A stretch of 15,582 nt of DNA from Pseudomonadota bacterium (GTDB lineage: Bacteria; Pseudomonadota; Alphaproteobacteria; Kiloniellales; J153), in assembly GCA_022572105.1 (NCBI GenBank), contig JACZWN010000061.1, positions 1-15,582 on the forward strand, given 5' to 3'. Position 1 is the stretch's first letter; each line of letters starts with the position of its first letter. A program made the translations under genes and the position numbers. Of this stretch, positions 1-7,550 are shown in pieces. The notes below the pieces were generated by a model. The model was given only the letters and a program-made list of their open reading frames with translations, ran no database searches and was not told the origin of the DNA.

Positions 1-130
1 GGGTGGTCCCGACCGGCAGCTGCGCCACCTCGGGCGGCGGGTTCGCCACGGTCCCGAGGACGCCGGACAGGCCGGCGCTCGGGGCGCGCTGGCCGCCGAA
101 CAGAGAGGAGGCGCGGACCAGGTCGTTCAT
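1..130 (-). CDS. N-terminal fragment of unknown protein coupled to flhG
   Basis: A reading frame begins with ATG at 130-128 and stays open to the window edge, giving 43 residues that start MNDLVRASSLFGG and end PPPEVAQLPVGTT. The start shares an ATGA with the flhG stop (4-base overlap), which suggests translational coupling and membership of the same operon. The visible part is low in charge and rich in Ala, Gly, Pro and Ser, with no signal peptide or membrane segment. I cannot identify it firmly. The phrase with prolines followed by LPVGTT resembles, from memory, the N-terminal part of FliK-like or hypothetical proteins found near flhG in some Rhodospirillales; that is inference only. The overlap and the open frame are seen directly. 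The gene is cut by the window edge. Confidence 0.6.
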   Translation of the reverse strand, partial: MNDLVRASSLFGGQRAPSAGLSGVLGTVANPPPEVAQLPVGTT

Positions 131-918
131 GGCATCTCCACCAGGCGCCGCGCCAGGGCCTCGACGTCGGTGGCGGCTTGCGTGTTGGGATAGCGCACCA
201 GCAGGGGCGCCTGGTTGCGGATCGCCTGCTTGATCTTGTCGTCGCGGCGCACGATCCCGGCGAGCGGCGGCACCGCCTTGAGGAAGGACTCGCAGGCCTT
301 GCGCAGGGTCGCGTAGGTCCGTTCGCCCTCGTGCTCCGAGGCGGCCATGTTGACCACGACGCGCAGGTCCGCCTTGGGCTTCTGAACCAGCATCAGCTTG
401 ATGAAGGCGTAGGCGTCGGTCATGGAGGTTGGCTCGTCGGTGGAAATCACCAGGCAGCTGCGCGACCGGGCCGCCAGTTGCCGAACCGTGCGCTCGACGC
501 CGGCGCCGAGGTCGAGCACGACCCGGTCGTAGGCCGGCGCCAATTCGGCCAGCTCGACCGTCAGTCGGGCCAGGCGGTCGGCCGGCAGGCTCGCCAGACT
601 GCCCGAGCCCGAGTGGCCGGCGATGATGTCGAAACCGCCCTCCTCATAGGCGAAGACCGCCTCGCCGAGCCCGTAGCGGCCGGCGAGCACGCCGCCCAAA
701 TCGCGGTCCGGCGCCAGGCCTAGCTGGATGTCGACGTTGGCCAGGCCGAGGTCGCCGTCGAACAACAGCACCTTGCGGCCCGCCAGCGCGAGCGCGTGGC
801 ACAGGGTGATCGAGAGCCAGGTCTTGCCGACGCCGCCCTTGCCCGAGGCGACCGCGATGGCGTTGCCGAGCTCGACGGTCTTGGCCGGACCGTCCCGTGT
901 TTCGATAACTTCGACCAT
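127..918 (-). CDS. flhG: FlhG/FleN-type MinD-family ATPase (flagellar number control)
   Basis: 263 residues. FlhG is a MinD-like ATPase that limits flagellar number and antagonises or regulates FlhF at the cell pole. A deviant Walker A motif SGKGGVGKT lies at residues 25-33. The family signature DGDLGLANVDIQLGL lies at about 54-68, with the first Asp as the A'-type residue, and LDLGAG at 136-141 is the Walker B region. The frame stays open upstream inside flhF, but the ATG at 918-916 is chosen because it overlaps the flhF stop as TAATG, has AGGGA about 9 bases upstream, and starts the conserved part of the protein. Oddity: the N-terminal DQAxxLR motif that lets many FlhG proteins stimulate FlhF is not visible in MVEVIETRDGPAKTVELG. 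Identity is secure; mechanistic details are inferred from the family. Confidence 0.93.
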   Translation of the reverse strand: MVEVIETRDGPAKTVELGNAIAVASGKGGVGKTWLSITLCHALALAGRKVLLFDGDLGLANVDIQLGLAPDRDLGGVLAGRYGLGEAVFAYEEGGFDIIAGHSGSGSLASLPADRLARLTVELAELAPAYDRVVLDLGAGVERTVRQLAARSRSCLVISTDEPTSMTDAYAFIKLMLVQKPKADLRVVVNMAASEHEGERTYATLRKACESFLKAVPPLAGIVRRDDKIKQAIRNQAPLLVRYPNTQAATDVEALARRLVEMP

Positions 919-1895
919 TAACCCGTTTCCCTGGCTGAGGCGGTTTGCCTGGATATTGCGCGCGCCGGCAGCAGCAAGCGCGCGAGCGAGACCGGATTGA
1001 ACGGCAGCAAGCCGTCGGAAATATGGGGCGAGGCGCCGGCCGCCATCAGGGCGAGGCCGCCGGCCTGTGCGGCGCTCAGGAACCCGCCGAAGCGCCGCGC
1101 CGTGTCGATCTTGGTGACGATCAGACGTGCCGCGCCGACCTCCGCGAAGGCGATCGCCGCTTCCGCGCAATCGGCGGCGTCGCCGCCGGCGGGCAGGACC
1201 GCGATCGGGTCGGCGCGCGCCGCCCGGGCGGCGCGTGCCAGGCGGCCCATATCCTGGCCGTCGAAGGGATTGGCGCCGACGGTGTCGATCACCACGAAAC
1301 GATCCTTCGGACAGGCCTCGGCGAGGGCCGCCAGCGTGTCGATGTCCGGCGCCGATTCGAGGCGCGCGCCGAGCGCCTCGGCAAAGGCGGTGATTTGCGC
1401 CATTCCGCCGGATTTCACCGTATCCATGGTAATCAGGCTGGCCTGGCCGCCGGCCAGGCGTACGCGGGCGCACAGCTTGGCGGCCGCAGCCGTCTTTCCC
1501 GCTCCCGGCGGCCCGATCAGCATGAGCGGCCGCGGCGTCGGTCCCTCGGGCAATGCGGCGAAGTCGAACTCGTTGTCGAGCGCACCGCCCAGCGCCAGGA
1601 TTTCATTTTCGGCCGGCAGCGCCGCCGAGGCGCCGATTAGGCGATCGAAAAGGCCCGGCGGAACGCGGTGGTAGGCCAACGCTTCGCCGATCTCGTCGAT
1701 CGATACGGCAGCGTCCTCCGGGTCATCGAACGCCAAGCTCTCGAGCGGGCTATCCTCGAGCGCGGCGGTCACCCGCACGCCCTTGCCGTCGTCGGAGGGC
1801 TGGGTGGAGAGGATAACCGCGTCCGGGCCGAGCGCCTCGCGCACGCGGCGCATGGCCTCGGGCAAGGAGTTGGCGGTGAAGCTCTTCAACCGCAT
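918..1895 (-). CDS. flhF: FlhF, SRP-type GTPase for flagellar placement (divergent)
   Basis: 325 residues. FlhF is an SRP54/FtsY-like GTPase that sets flagellar position and helps recruit early basal-body parts such as FliF to the pole. The N terminus MRLKSFTANSLPEAMRRVREALGPDAVI is the typical FlhF B-domain start. The GTPase domain follows: P-loop GPPGAGKT at 128-135, DTVK at 158-161 where DTYR is usual, DTVG at 204-207, and the specificity motif TKID at 261-264. The usual GQ-containing G5 region is replaced by SDGLLPFNP at about 293-301. It is on the short side for the family. The ATG at 1895-1893 has GGGAG about 11 bases upstream. It lies 54 bases after flhA and overlaps flhG by one base. 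Identity is strong from sequence plus order; the altered motifs may reduce or change nucleotide use. Confidence 0.92.
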   Translation of the reverse strand: MRLKSFTANSLPEAMRRVREALGPDAVILSTQPSDDGKGVRVTAALEDSPLESLAFDDPEDAAVSIDEIGEALAYHRVPPGLFDRLIGASAALPAENEILALGGALDNEFDFAALPEGPTPRPLMLIGPPGAGKTAAAAKLCARVRLAGGQASLITMDTVKSGGMAQITAFAEALGARLESAPDIDTLAALAEACPKDRFVVIDTVGANPFDGQDMGRLARAARAARADPIAVLPAGGDAADCAEAAIAFAEVGAARLIVTKIDTARRFGGFLSAAQAGGLALMAAGASPHISDGLLPFNPVSLARLLLPARAISRQTASARETG

Positions 1896-1949
1896 GGACC
1901 GGTCATCTCCCTTGTCTCGCCCCGTTCCCCATCATGTTTCCCGGGGGGG

Positions 1950-4082
1950 CTAGATCTGTCCCAAGGTCTTGATCTGGACCTTCGGGTGGACCTCGTTCTG
2001 GGACATCACCACCGTGGTCGGCCGGAACCGCTCGACGATGGAGCGCACGTAGGGGCGGATCCCCGGGCTGGTCAGCAGCACCGGCGTCTCGCCCATCAAG
2101 GCGTGCTGCTCGAAGCCGCTACGCACGACCCGGATGAACTCCTGCAACTTGGTCGGCGCCATGGACAACTGCTTGTCGTCGCCCTCGCCCGCGATCGACT
2201 CGGCGAAGGCCTGCTCCCACTGCGGCGAGAGCGTCAGCATCGGAATGAAGCCCTGCTCGTTGATCTGCGCGTTGGAGATCTGGCGCGCGAGGCGCGCGCG
2301 CACGTGCTCGGTGATCCCGTTCACGTTGCGCGTGAAGCCGCAGGCCTCCGAAACGCCCTCCAGGATAGTCGGCAAGTCGCGGATCGAGATGCGCTCGCCG
2401 AGCAGGTTCTGGAGCACGCGCTGCAAGCCGCCGACCGAGATTTGGTTGGGGACCAGGTCGGCGATCAGCTTCTGTTGGTCCTCGTCGAGCTCGTCGAGCA
2501 GCTTCTGCGTCTCGGCGTAGGACAGGAGTTCGGCCATGTTGTCCTTGACGATCTCGGTCAGGTGCGTGGTGATCACGGTGGGCGGATCGACCACGGTGTA
2601 GCCGCGGAACAGGGCTTCCTCGCGGACCCCGGCATCGACCCACATGGCCGGCAGGCCGAAGGTGGGCTCGGTCGTCTCCTCGCCGCTCAGGGAGATCTGC
2701 TCGCCCTTGGGGTCCATGACCAGCAGCATGTTGGGCCGCAGCTCGCCGCGCCCGGCCTCGATTTCCTTGACCCGCACGACGTAGGTGTTGGCCGGCAACT
2801 GGAGGTTGTCCTGGATGCGCACCGAGGGCAGGACGAAGCCGGCGTCCTGGGCCAATTGGCGGCGTAGCGCCTTGATCTGGTCGGTCAGGCGTTGGCCGCC
2901 CTCGGCGTTGATCATCGGCAGCAGGCCGTAGCCCAGCTCGAGCCGCAAGTTGTCGATCTGGAGGGTGTTGCTGATCGGCTCCTCGACCACCGGGGCGGCC
3001 TCGGCCTCGGCCTCCGCCTCCCGTGCCACGGCGTCGGCGGCGGCGTCGCCGCGCCGCGTGGCCGACCAGGCGAACCCGCCGGCCGCGCCCGCCATCAGCA
3101 GGAACGGGATCGCCGGAATGCCGGGCAGGAGCGCCAGCGACAACATCAGGAAGGACGAGAGACCGAGCGCCTTCGGGTAGCCGCCGAGCTGGCCGAACAG
3201 CGCCTTGTCGGCCGAGCCATCGGTCGCCGACTTTGAGACCAGGAGGCCGGCGGCGGTCGAGACGATGATCGCGGGTATCTGCGTGATCAGGCCGTCGCCC
3301 ACGGTGAGCAGGGTGTAGACCTGTGCCGCGTCCCCGATGCTCATGTCCTTCTGGACGACGCCGATGATGATGCCGCCGACGATGTTGATGAAGGTGATGA
3401 GCACGCCGGCAATGGCGTCGCCGCGGACGAATTTCGCGGCGCCGTCCATGGAGCCGAAGAAGTTGCTCTCGTCCTCCAGCGTCCGGCGCCGGGTGCGCGC
3501 CTCGTTCTCGTCGATCAGGCCGGCCGAGAGATCGGCGTCGACCGCCATCTGCTTGCCCGGCATGGCGTCCAGGCTGAAACGCGCCGAGACCTCGGCGATG
3601 CGCCCCGAGCCCTTGGTGATGACGATGAAGTTCACGATGATCAGGATACCGAAAACGATGATCCCGATGACGAAGTTGCCGCCCATGACGAAGTTGCCGA
3701 AGGCCTGGATCACTTCCCCGGCGGCGTCGGGGCCCTCGTGCCCGTTGGCCAGGATGAGCCGCGTCGAGGCCAGGTTGAGGGCGAGCCGGAGCATCGTGGC
3801 GATCAGCAGTACCGTCGGGAAGGAGCTGAAATCGAGCGGCCGGTGGATGAACAACACGGTCATGAGGATCAGCACCGAGAAGGCCATGGAAATCGCCAGC
3901 GAGATGTCGAGCATCCAGCTCGGCATCGGCAGGATGAGCACCACCAGGATGCAGGCGATGCCCAGCGCGAGCGCGATGTCGCCGTGCCTCAGCACGTCGA
4001 AGACGCGGGCCAGGCCAAGGGTCCCGGAGCCCGGCGTGGTAGCGGGGAGGTTGCCGCTATGCTGCGTGCTGGTGTCGGTCAT
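1950..4082 (-). CDS. flhA: Flagellar type III export gate protein FlhA
   Basis: 710 residues, the normal length. FlhA forms the nonameric export gate in the inner membrane inside the MS ring; its cytoplasmic ring docks chaperone-substrate complexes and uses proton-motive force. The N-terminal half is membrane-embedded, with hydrophobic segments from about residue 38. The FHIPEP family signature is visible at FSSFPTVLLIATMLRLALN. The conserved cytoplasmic loop SLDAMPGKQMAVDADL holds the key Asp region. An acidic Ala/Glu linker (about 350-370) leads to a full C-terminal domain ending QIKTLGQI. The ATG at 4082-4080 has GGAGTG about 12 bases upstream. It lies 38 bases after flbD. No truncation or oddity seen. 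Confidence 0.97.
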   Translation of the reverse strand: MTDTSTQHSGNLPATTPGSGTLGLARVFDVLRHGDIALALGIACILVVLILPMPSWMLDISLAISMAFSVLILMTVLFIHRPLDFSSFPTVLLIATMLRLALNLASTRLILANGHEGPDAAGEVIQAFGNFVMGGNFVIGIIVFGILIIVNFIVITKGSGRIAEVSARFSLDAMPGKQMAVDADLSAGLIDENEARTRRRTLEDESNFFGSMDGAAKFVRGDAIAGVLITFINIVGGIIIGVVQKDMSIGDAAQVYTLLTVGDGLITQIPAIIVSTAAGLLVSKSATDGSADKALFGQLGGYPKALGLSSFLMLSLALLPGIPAIPFLLMAGAAGGFAWSATRRGDAAADAVAREAEAEAEAAPVVEEPISNTLQIDNLRLELGYGLLPMINAEGGQRLTDQIKALRRQLAQDAGFVLPSVRIQDNLQLPANTYVVRVKEIEAGRGELRPNMLLVMDPKGEQISLSGEETTEPTFGLPAMWVDAGVREEALFRGYTVVDPPTVITTHLTEIVKDNMAELLSYAETQKLLDELDEDQQKLIADLVPNQISVGGLQRVLQNLLGERISIRDLPTILEGVSEACGFTRNVNGITEHVRARLARQISNAQINEQGFIPMLTLSPQWEQAFAESIAGEGDDKQLSMAPTKLQEFIRVVRSGFEQHALMGETPVLLTSPGIRPYVRSIVERFRPTTVVMSQNEVHPKVQIKTLGQI

Positions 4083-4120
4083 CGGCTAGGAAGCACTCCG
4101 CTCGGGCGATACTGCGGGCG

Positions 4121-5509
4121 TCACGCGGGGGAAGGCTCGGCCGCTCCCGGCATGGGGATCGCGATGCCACCCTGGCTATACAACTTGAGCTTGTTCCTGA
4201 GCGTCCGTATCGAGATCCCGAGGATGTTCGCGGCATGCGTGCGATTGCCCAGACAATGTTGCAGGGTGTCCAGGATCAGGTCGCGCTCGACGTCGGCCAC
4301 GGTGTTGCCGACCCGGGCGCGCACCTCGTTGCCGGCCGCGGCCTGGGGCTGAGCGGGGGCCGCGGCGGTGTTCGTCCGCGCCGCCTCCTCGACGCCGGAC
4401 GGGCCCAGGGAAGTCCCTGTCAGGAGCAGAGAGTCCTCGGTGATCACGCCGTCCTGGGCAAGCAACACGGCGCGGTGCATGGTGTTTTCCAGCTCGCGCA
4501 CGTTGCCGCGCCAGAAGTGGTTCTGCAGCAATTCGCGGATCTTCGGGCTGAGCGCCGGCGTCGGCATGCCGTTGGCCTCGGCGTATTTGGTGACGAAATG
4601 CTGGGCCAGCGGCTCGATGTCCTGGGGACGGTCGCGCAGGGCGGGCAGGGTGATGGTCACCACGTTCAACCGGAAATAGAGGTCTTCGCGGAAATTGCCC
4701 CGGCGCACCTCTTCCTCGAGGTCGCGGTTCGAGGTGGCGAGCAGCCGGATGTCCACCTTGATCGGCTGCGAGCCGCCGACGCGATCGATTTCCCGCTCCT
4801 GGACGGCGCGCAACAGCTTCGCCTGCAGCCGCGGGTGCATCTCCGAGATCTCGTCGAGCAACAGAGTGCCGCCGCTCGCCTCCTCGAACTTGCCGATGCG
4901 TCGACTGACGGCGCCGGTGAAGGCGCCCCTCTCGTGGCCGAAGAGCTCCGATTCGAGGAGCGCGTCGGGAATCGCCGCGCAGTTCAGCGAGATGAACTGC
5001 TTGCTGGCGCGGTTGGACTTGGAATGGAGGTAGCGGGCGATGATTTCCTTGCCGGTGCCCGACTCGCCGGTGATCATCACGCTGGCGTTCGACGGCGCGA
5101 TCTGATCGGCCAAACGCAGAACCTTCGCCATTGCCGGGTCCCGGTGCACGAGGGCGTTGGCCTCCTCCGCCACCGCTTCCAGAACCGCCGCGATCAGATC
5201 GGCGTCGGGCGGCAGCGGGATGTATTCCTTGGCGCCGGCGCGGATCGCGTCGACCGCCAGTTTCGGATCGGCACCGATGCCGCAGCCCACGACGGGCACG
5301 GAGATGCGCTCGGACTTGAGGCTGGTGCACAGCCTGGCCACGTCGAGGCAGACGTCGATCATGATCAGATCGGCGCCCTGGCCGGATCGAAGCGCGGTCA
5401 GCGCCGCGTCGACGGTATCGACGTGGGCGACCTTGGCGCCGTGCTCGAGGGCGATCTTGCCGGCGGTTGTGATATGACCGTCTAGCGTGCCAACGATGAG
5501 AAGTCGCAT
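4121..5509 (-). CDS. flbD: FlbD-type sigma-54-dependent flagellar transcription activator
   Basis: 462 residues. FlbD activates sigma-54 promoters of middle and late flagellar genes in alphaproteobacteria. Domain order: receiver-like domain (1-120), AAA+ domain (about 125-355), Ala/Pro-rich linker (375-395), and a Fis-type helix-turn-helix (about 405-444, with RTHAANILGISIRTLRNKLK). The AAA+ domain has Walker A GESGTGKE (148-155), the sigma-54 contact loop GAFTGA (195-200), Walker B GGTLLLDE (213-220) and RGNVREL (334-340). The receiver lacks the N-terminal acidic pair: the equivalent stretch reads LLIVGTLDGH. It keeps an Asp at about 52 and a Lys at 94. This matches Caulobacter FlbD, which is controlled by FliX; fliX is not in this window. 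The ATG at 5509-5507 has AGGGG about 10 bases upstream, 23 bases after motA. Confidence 0.94.
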   Translation of the reverse strand: MRLLIVGTLDGHITTAGKIALEHGAKVAHVDTVDAALTALRSGQGADLIMIDVCLDVARLCTSLKSERISVPVVGCGIGADPKLAVDAIRAGAKEYIPLPPDADLIAAVLEAVAEEANALVHRDPAMAKVLRLADQIAPSNASVMITGESGTGKEIIARYLHSKSNRASKQFISLNCAAIPDALLESELFGHERGAFTGAVSRRIGKFEEASGGTLLLDEISEMHPRLQAKLLRAVQEREIDRVGGSQPIKVDIRLLATSNRDLEEEVRRGNFREDLYFRLNVVTITLPALRDRPQDIEPLAQHFVTKYAEANGMPTPALSPKIRELLQNHFWRGNVRELENTMHRAVLLAQDGVITEDSLLLTGTSLGPSGVEEAARTNTAAAPAQPQAAAGNEVRARVGNTVADVERDLILDTLQHCLGNRTHAANILGISIRTLRNKLKLYSQGGIAIPMPGAAEPSPA

Positions 5510-5532
5510 ACCTACGCACCCCTAAACCTGGG

Positions 5533-6375
5533 TTAATCGAAGTAGTTCACCCGTTGCGTGGGTGAGAGAATCGCGTTGATCGTCATTTCCAGCCGCCGCG
5601 GGTTCTCCTGGCGGCTGATCGAGGTCGCGCCGATCGAATAGATCTGGTTGACCATCAACTCGACGTCGGAATTCCGCTCGAGCTTGGTGGCGAGCGGATG
5701 GAAGACCATGTTGGCGAGCACGGCGCCATAGAAGGTGGTGAGCAACGCCACCGCCATGGCCGGACCGATCGAGGACGGATCCTCGAGGTTGCCCAGCATC
5801 TGCACCAGTCCGACCAGCGTGCCGATCAGGCCCATGGCCGGGGCGACCTCGCCGGCGCGGCGCAAGACACCGGCCGATCGTATGTGGCGCTCGTGGGTCG
5901 CGTGGCGCTCGCGGCCGAGGATGTTTTCGACCTCCTCGGCGGGCAGCCCGTCGACCACCAGTGAAACCGCCTGGGCGAGGAACCGGCCGTGGTGCATGGA
6001 CCCGAGCTCGGCTTCCAGCGCGAACGGACCTTTCTGGCGCGCCACATCGGCCAATTGGAGCACGTGCCTGGCGGCCGCCTCGGGCGGCTCGGCGTGATAG
6101 AGGACGGCGCGGAGCATGACCTTTTGCGCGTGCGCGACCTCGCCCAGCGTGAACGAGATCGTCGTGACCAGGAAGGTGCCGCCGACCACGATCAGAATCG
6201 CGGGAACATCGACGAAGGAGCCGGGAGATCCGCCCAGCACCATGGCCAGGCCGATCACCAGGAAGGCGCCGATGACGCCGAAAAGCGTGGCGAAGTCGAT
6301 CGTCGGCACCGCGACCACGGACCCGGGGCCCAACGCGCGTTGCAGATCCTTGGCGCTTTCGCTGATCGTCGCCAT
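5533..6375 (-). CDS. motA: Flagellar stator subunit MotA/PomA type
   Basis: 280 residues. MotA/PomA forms a pentamer around a MotB/PomB dimer, conducts ions and turns the rotor through FliG. A hydrophilic N-terminal leader of about 25 residues precedes TM1 (about 28-48) and TM2 (about 56-76). A cytoplasmic loop with many Arg, His and Glu follows, then TM3 with APAMGLIGTLVGLVQML (178-194) and TM4 with ALLTTFYGAVLAN (210-222). The layout and the GTLVGLV and LLTTFYGA phrases are PomA-like rather than like E. coli MotA. Thr186 and Thr214 are spaced as the PomA sodium-pathway threonines T158 and T186 are. No motB follows; flbD starts 23 bases downstream. The ATG at 6375-6373 has AGGAG about 10 bases upstream. 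Stator identity is firm; ion choice is inference. Confidence 0.93.
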   Translation of the reverse strand: MATISESAKDLQRALGPGSVVAVPTIDFATLFGVIGAFLVIGLAMVLGGSPGSFVDVPAILIVVGGTFLVTTISFTLGEVAHAQKVMLRAVLYHAEPPEAAARHVLQLADVARQKGPFALEAELGSMHHGRFLAQAVSLVVDGLPAEEVENILGRERHATHERHIRSAGVLRRAGEVAPAMGLIGTLVGLVQMLGNLEDPSSIGPAMAVALLTTFYGAVLANMVFHPLATKLERNSDVELMVNQIYSIGATSISRQENPRRLEMTINAILSPTQRVNYFD

Positions 6376-6404
6376 GGCCTCGATCGCTCCTCGCGCCCGA
6401 AGGG

Positions 6405-6767
6405 CTAGGACCGCTCCATCTTGATGATCTCGGTCATGGTCACGCCCAGGCGGTCCTCGACGACGACCACCTCGCCGCGCGCGACCAGCCTGTTGTTGAC
6501 GTAGATGTCGATGGCCTCGCCGACCTTGCGGTCCAGCTCCACCACCGCGCCACGCCCGAGCTTGAGAAGCTGGCTGACCTTCATGGTCGCCTTGCCGAGC
6601 ACCGCCGAAACCTGCACGGGTATGTCGTAGACCGCCTCCAATTCCTTGGCGTTGGTCGGCGGCGCCTGAGGTTCGGCGGACGCGGCTCCGTCGGTCTTCG
6701 AGACGTCTTGATCGCTCGGATCCTGGCTCTCCAGTTCGGCGAGTTCGAGGTTGTCATCTTCAGCCAT
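6405..6767 (-). CDS. fliN: Flagellar motor switch protein FliN
   Basis: 120 residues. FliN forms the lower C-ring with FliM and also binds FliH, linking the switch to the export ATPase. The first 40 residues are acidic and Pro/Ala-rich. The SpoA/CheC-type domain occupies about 44-118, with the typical phrases YDIPVQVSAVLGKATM, LLKLGRGAVVELD, YVNNRLVARGEVVVVEDRLG and the C-terminal T(E)II. The start is well supported: the ATG at 6767-6765 is preceded by a perfect AGGAGG six bases upstream, the best ribosome binding site in the window. It lies 27 bases after fliH and 29 bases before motA. FliM is absent from this window. Confidence 0.97.
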   Translation of the reverse strand: MAEDDNLELAELESQDPSDQDVSKTDGAASAEPQAPPTNAKELEAVYDIPVQVSAVLGKATMKVSQLLKLGRGAVVELDRKVGEAIDIYVNNRLVARGEVVVVEDRLGVTMTEIIKMERS

Positions 6768-6794
6768 GGGAATCCTCCTCTTGGGAATTTGGCG

Positions 6795-7550
6795 TTACGC
6801 GGAAACCACCGCGCCGTCGGCGACCGGGCCGGAAGGGGCCGGCTCGGGCGCGATTTTGTCTGTCGGTGCGGGGACCGGCGCCGGTTCGACGGCGTCCGCC
6901 GCCGGTTGCATCGGGCCGATGGTCCGCGCGATGATTTGGTCGATCTTGTGCCACAGTCGATCGCTGTCGCGTTCGGCGCCGCCGTCGGCCCATTCGACCC
7001 GGATGTCGCCCGGGTGCAGTCCCTCCTGGGACAGAAAGACGATTTTCCCGTCGAATCCGGCGCACGCCGCCAGCTGGCTCACGCGTTGCTCGACCCGGTC
7101 GAGGAGCGAGTCGGCGACGCGGATGACGATGCGCGGCTCGGTGCGCAGGCGCTCCAGGCAGTCGCACACGAGGGACTCGATCTCGGCCAGACCGTGCCGG
7201 TTGGCCAAGTGTGGGAACATCTTGCGCATGACCGTGAGCGCTGCTTCGACCGCGCTGCGGGCCTGGCGCTCGCTCGCCTGGACCTGAGCCTGCGACAGTC
7301 CGGTCAACTGCCCGGAGATGGCGTTCAGCGCTGTTGAAATCTGCTGCTCGATGGACTGCAGGACTTCTTGCCGACCGCTCTCCTTGCCGGCCGCAAAACC
7401 GTCCGTGCGGGCCTTCTCCAGGTCCTCCTCGCCGAACTTGGGCTTGGCCGGCTTCCGACCCGGCATGCCCGACCGGTCCATGTCCTCCGGATCGAAGGAG
7501 GTATCGAAGAGGAATTTTGCCGACATGCTCATGCGCGACCCGGTTTCCAT
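6795..7550 (-). CDS. fliH: FliH-family export ATPase regulator (FlbE-like)
   Basis: 251 residues. FliH binds the export ATPase FliI, holds it inactive, and docks it to FliN at the C-ring base. The sequence shows a short N-terminal conserved patch (SAKFLFDTSFDPEDM), a charged helical stretch EEDLEKARTDGFAAGKESGRQEV (41-63) typical of FliH with its G-rich heptads, a long helix to about 112, and a C-terminal FliH/V-ATPase-E-like domain (about 115-210, with IVIRVADSLLDRVEQRV and GDIRVEWADGGAERD). An Ala/Pro-rich tail (215-251) follows. Position between fliG and fliN supports the call; the Caulobacter equivalent is called FlbE. The ATG at 7550 follows the fliG TAG with no gap and has no clear ribosome site, so coupling is likely. 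Met7 (7532) or Met9 (7526) could be the true start. Confidence 0.9.
   Translation of the reverse strand: METGSRMSMSAKFLFDTSFDPEDMDRSGMPGRKPAKPKFGEEDLEKARTDGFAAGKESGRQEVLQSIEQQISTALNAISGQLTGLSQAQVQASERQARSAVEAALTVMRKMFPHLANRHGLAEIESLVCDCLERLRTEPRIVIRVADSLLDRVEQRVSQLAACAGFDGKIVFLSQEGLHPGDIRVEWADGGAERDSDRLWHKIDQIIARTIGPMQPAADAVEPAPVPAPTDKIAPEPAPSGPVADGAVVSA

Noticed and set aside
919..1473. Upstream extension of the flhG frame (448-residue version)
   Set aside because: The added part is Arg/Gly-rich out-of-frame flhF sequence, while the ATG at 918 overlaps the flhF stop and begins the conserved protein.
1668..2867. Plus-strand open frame of 399 residues opposite flhA
   Set aside because: Composition is typical of an antisense shadow (many His, Leu, Gly, Arg, Asp) and the minus-strand FlhA is unambiguous.
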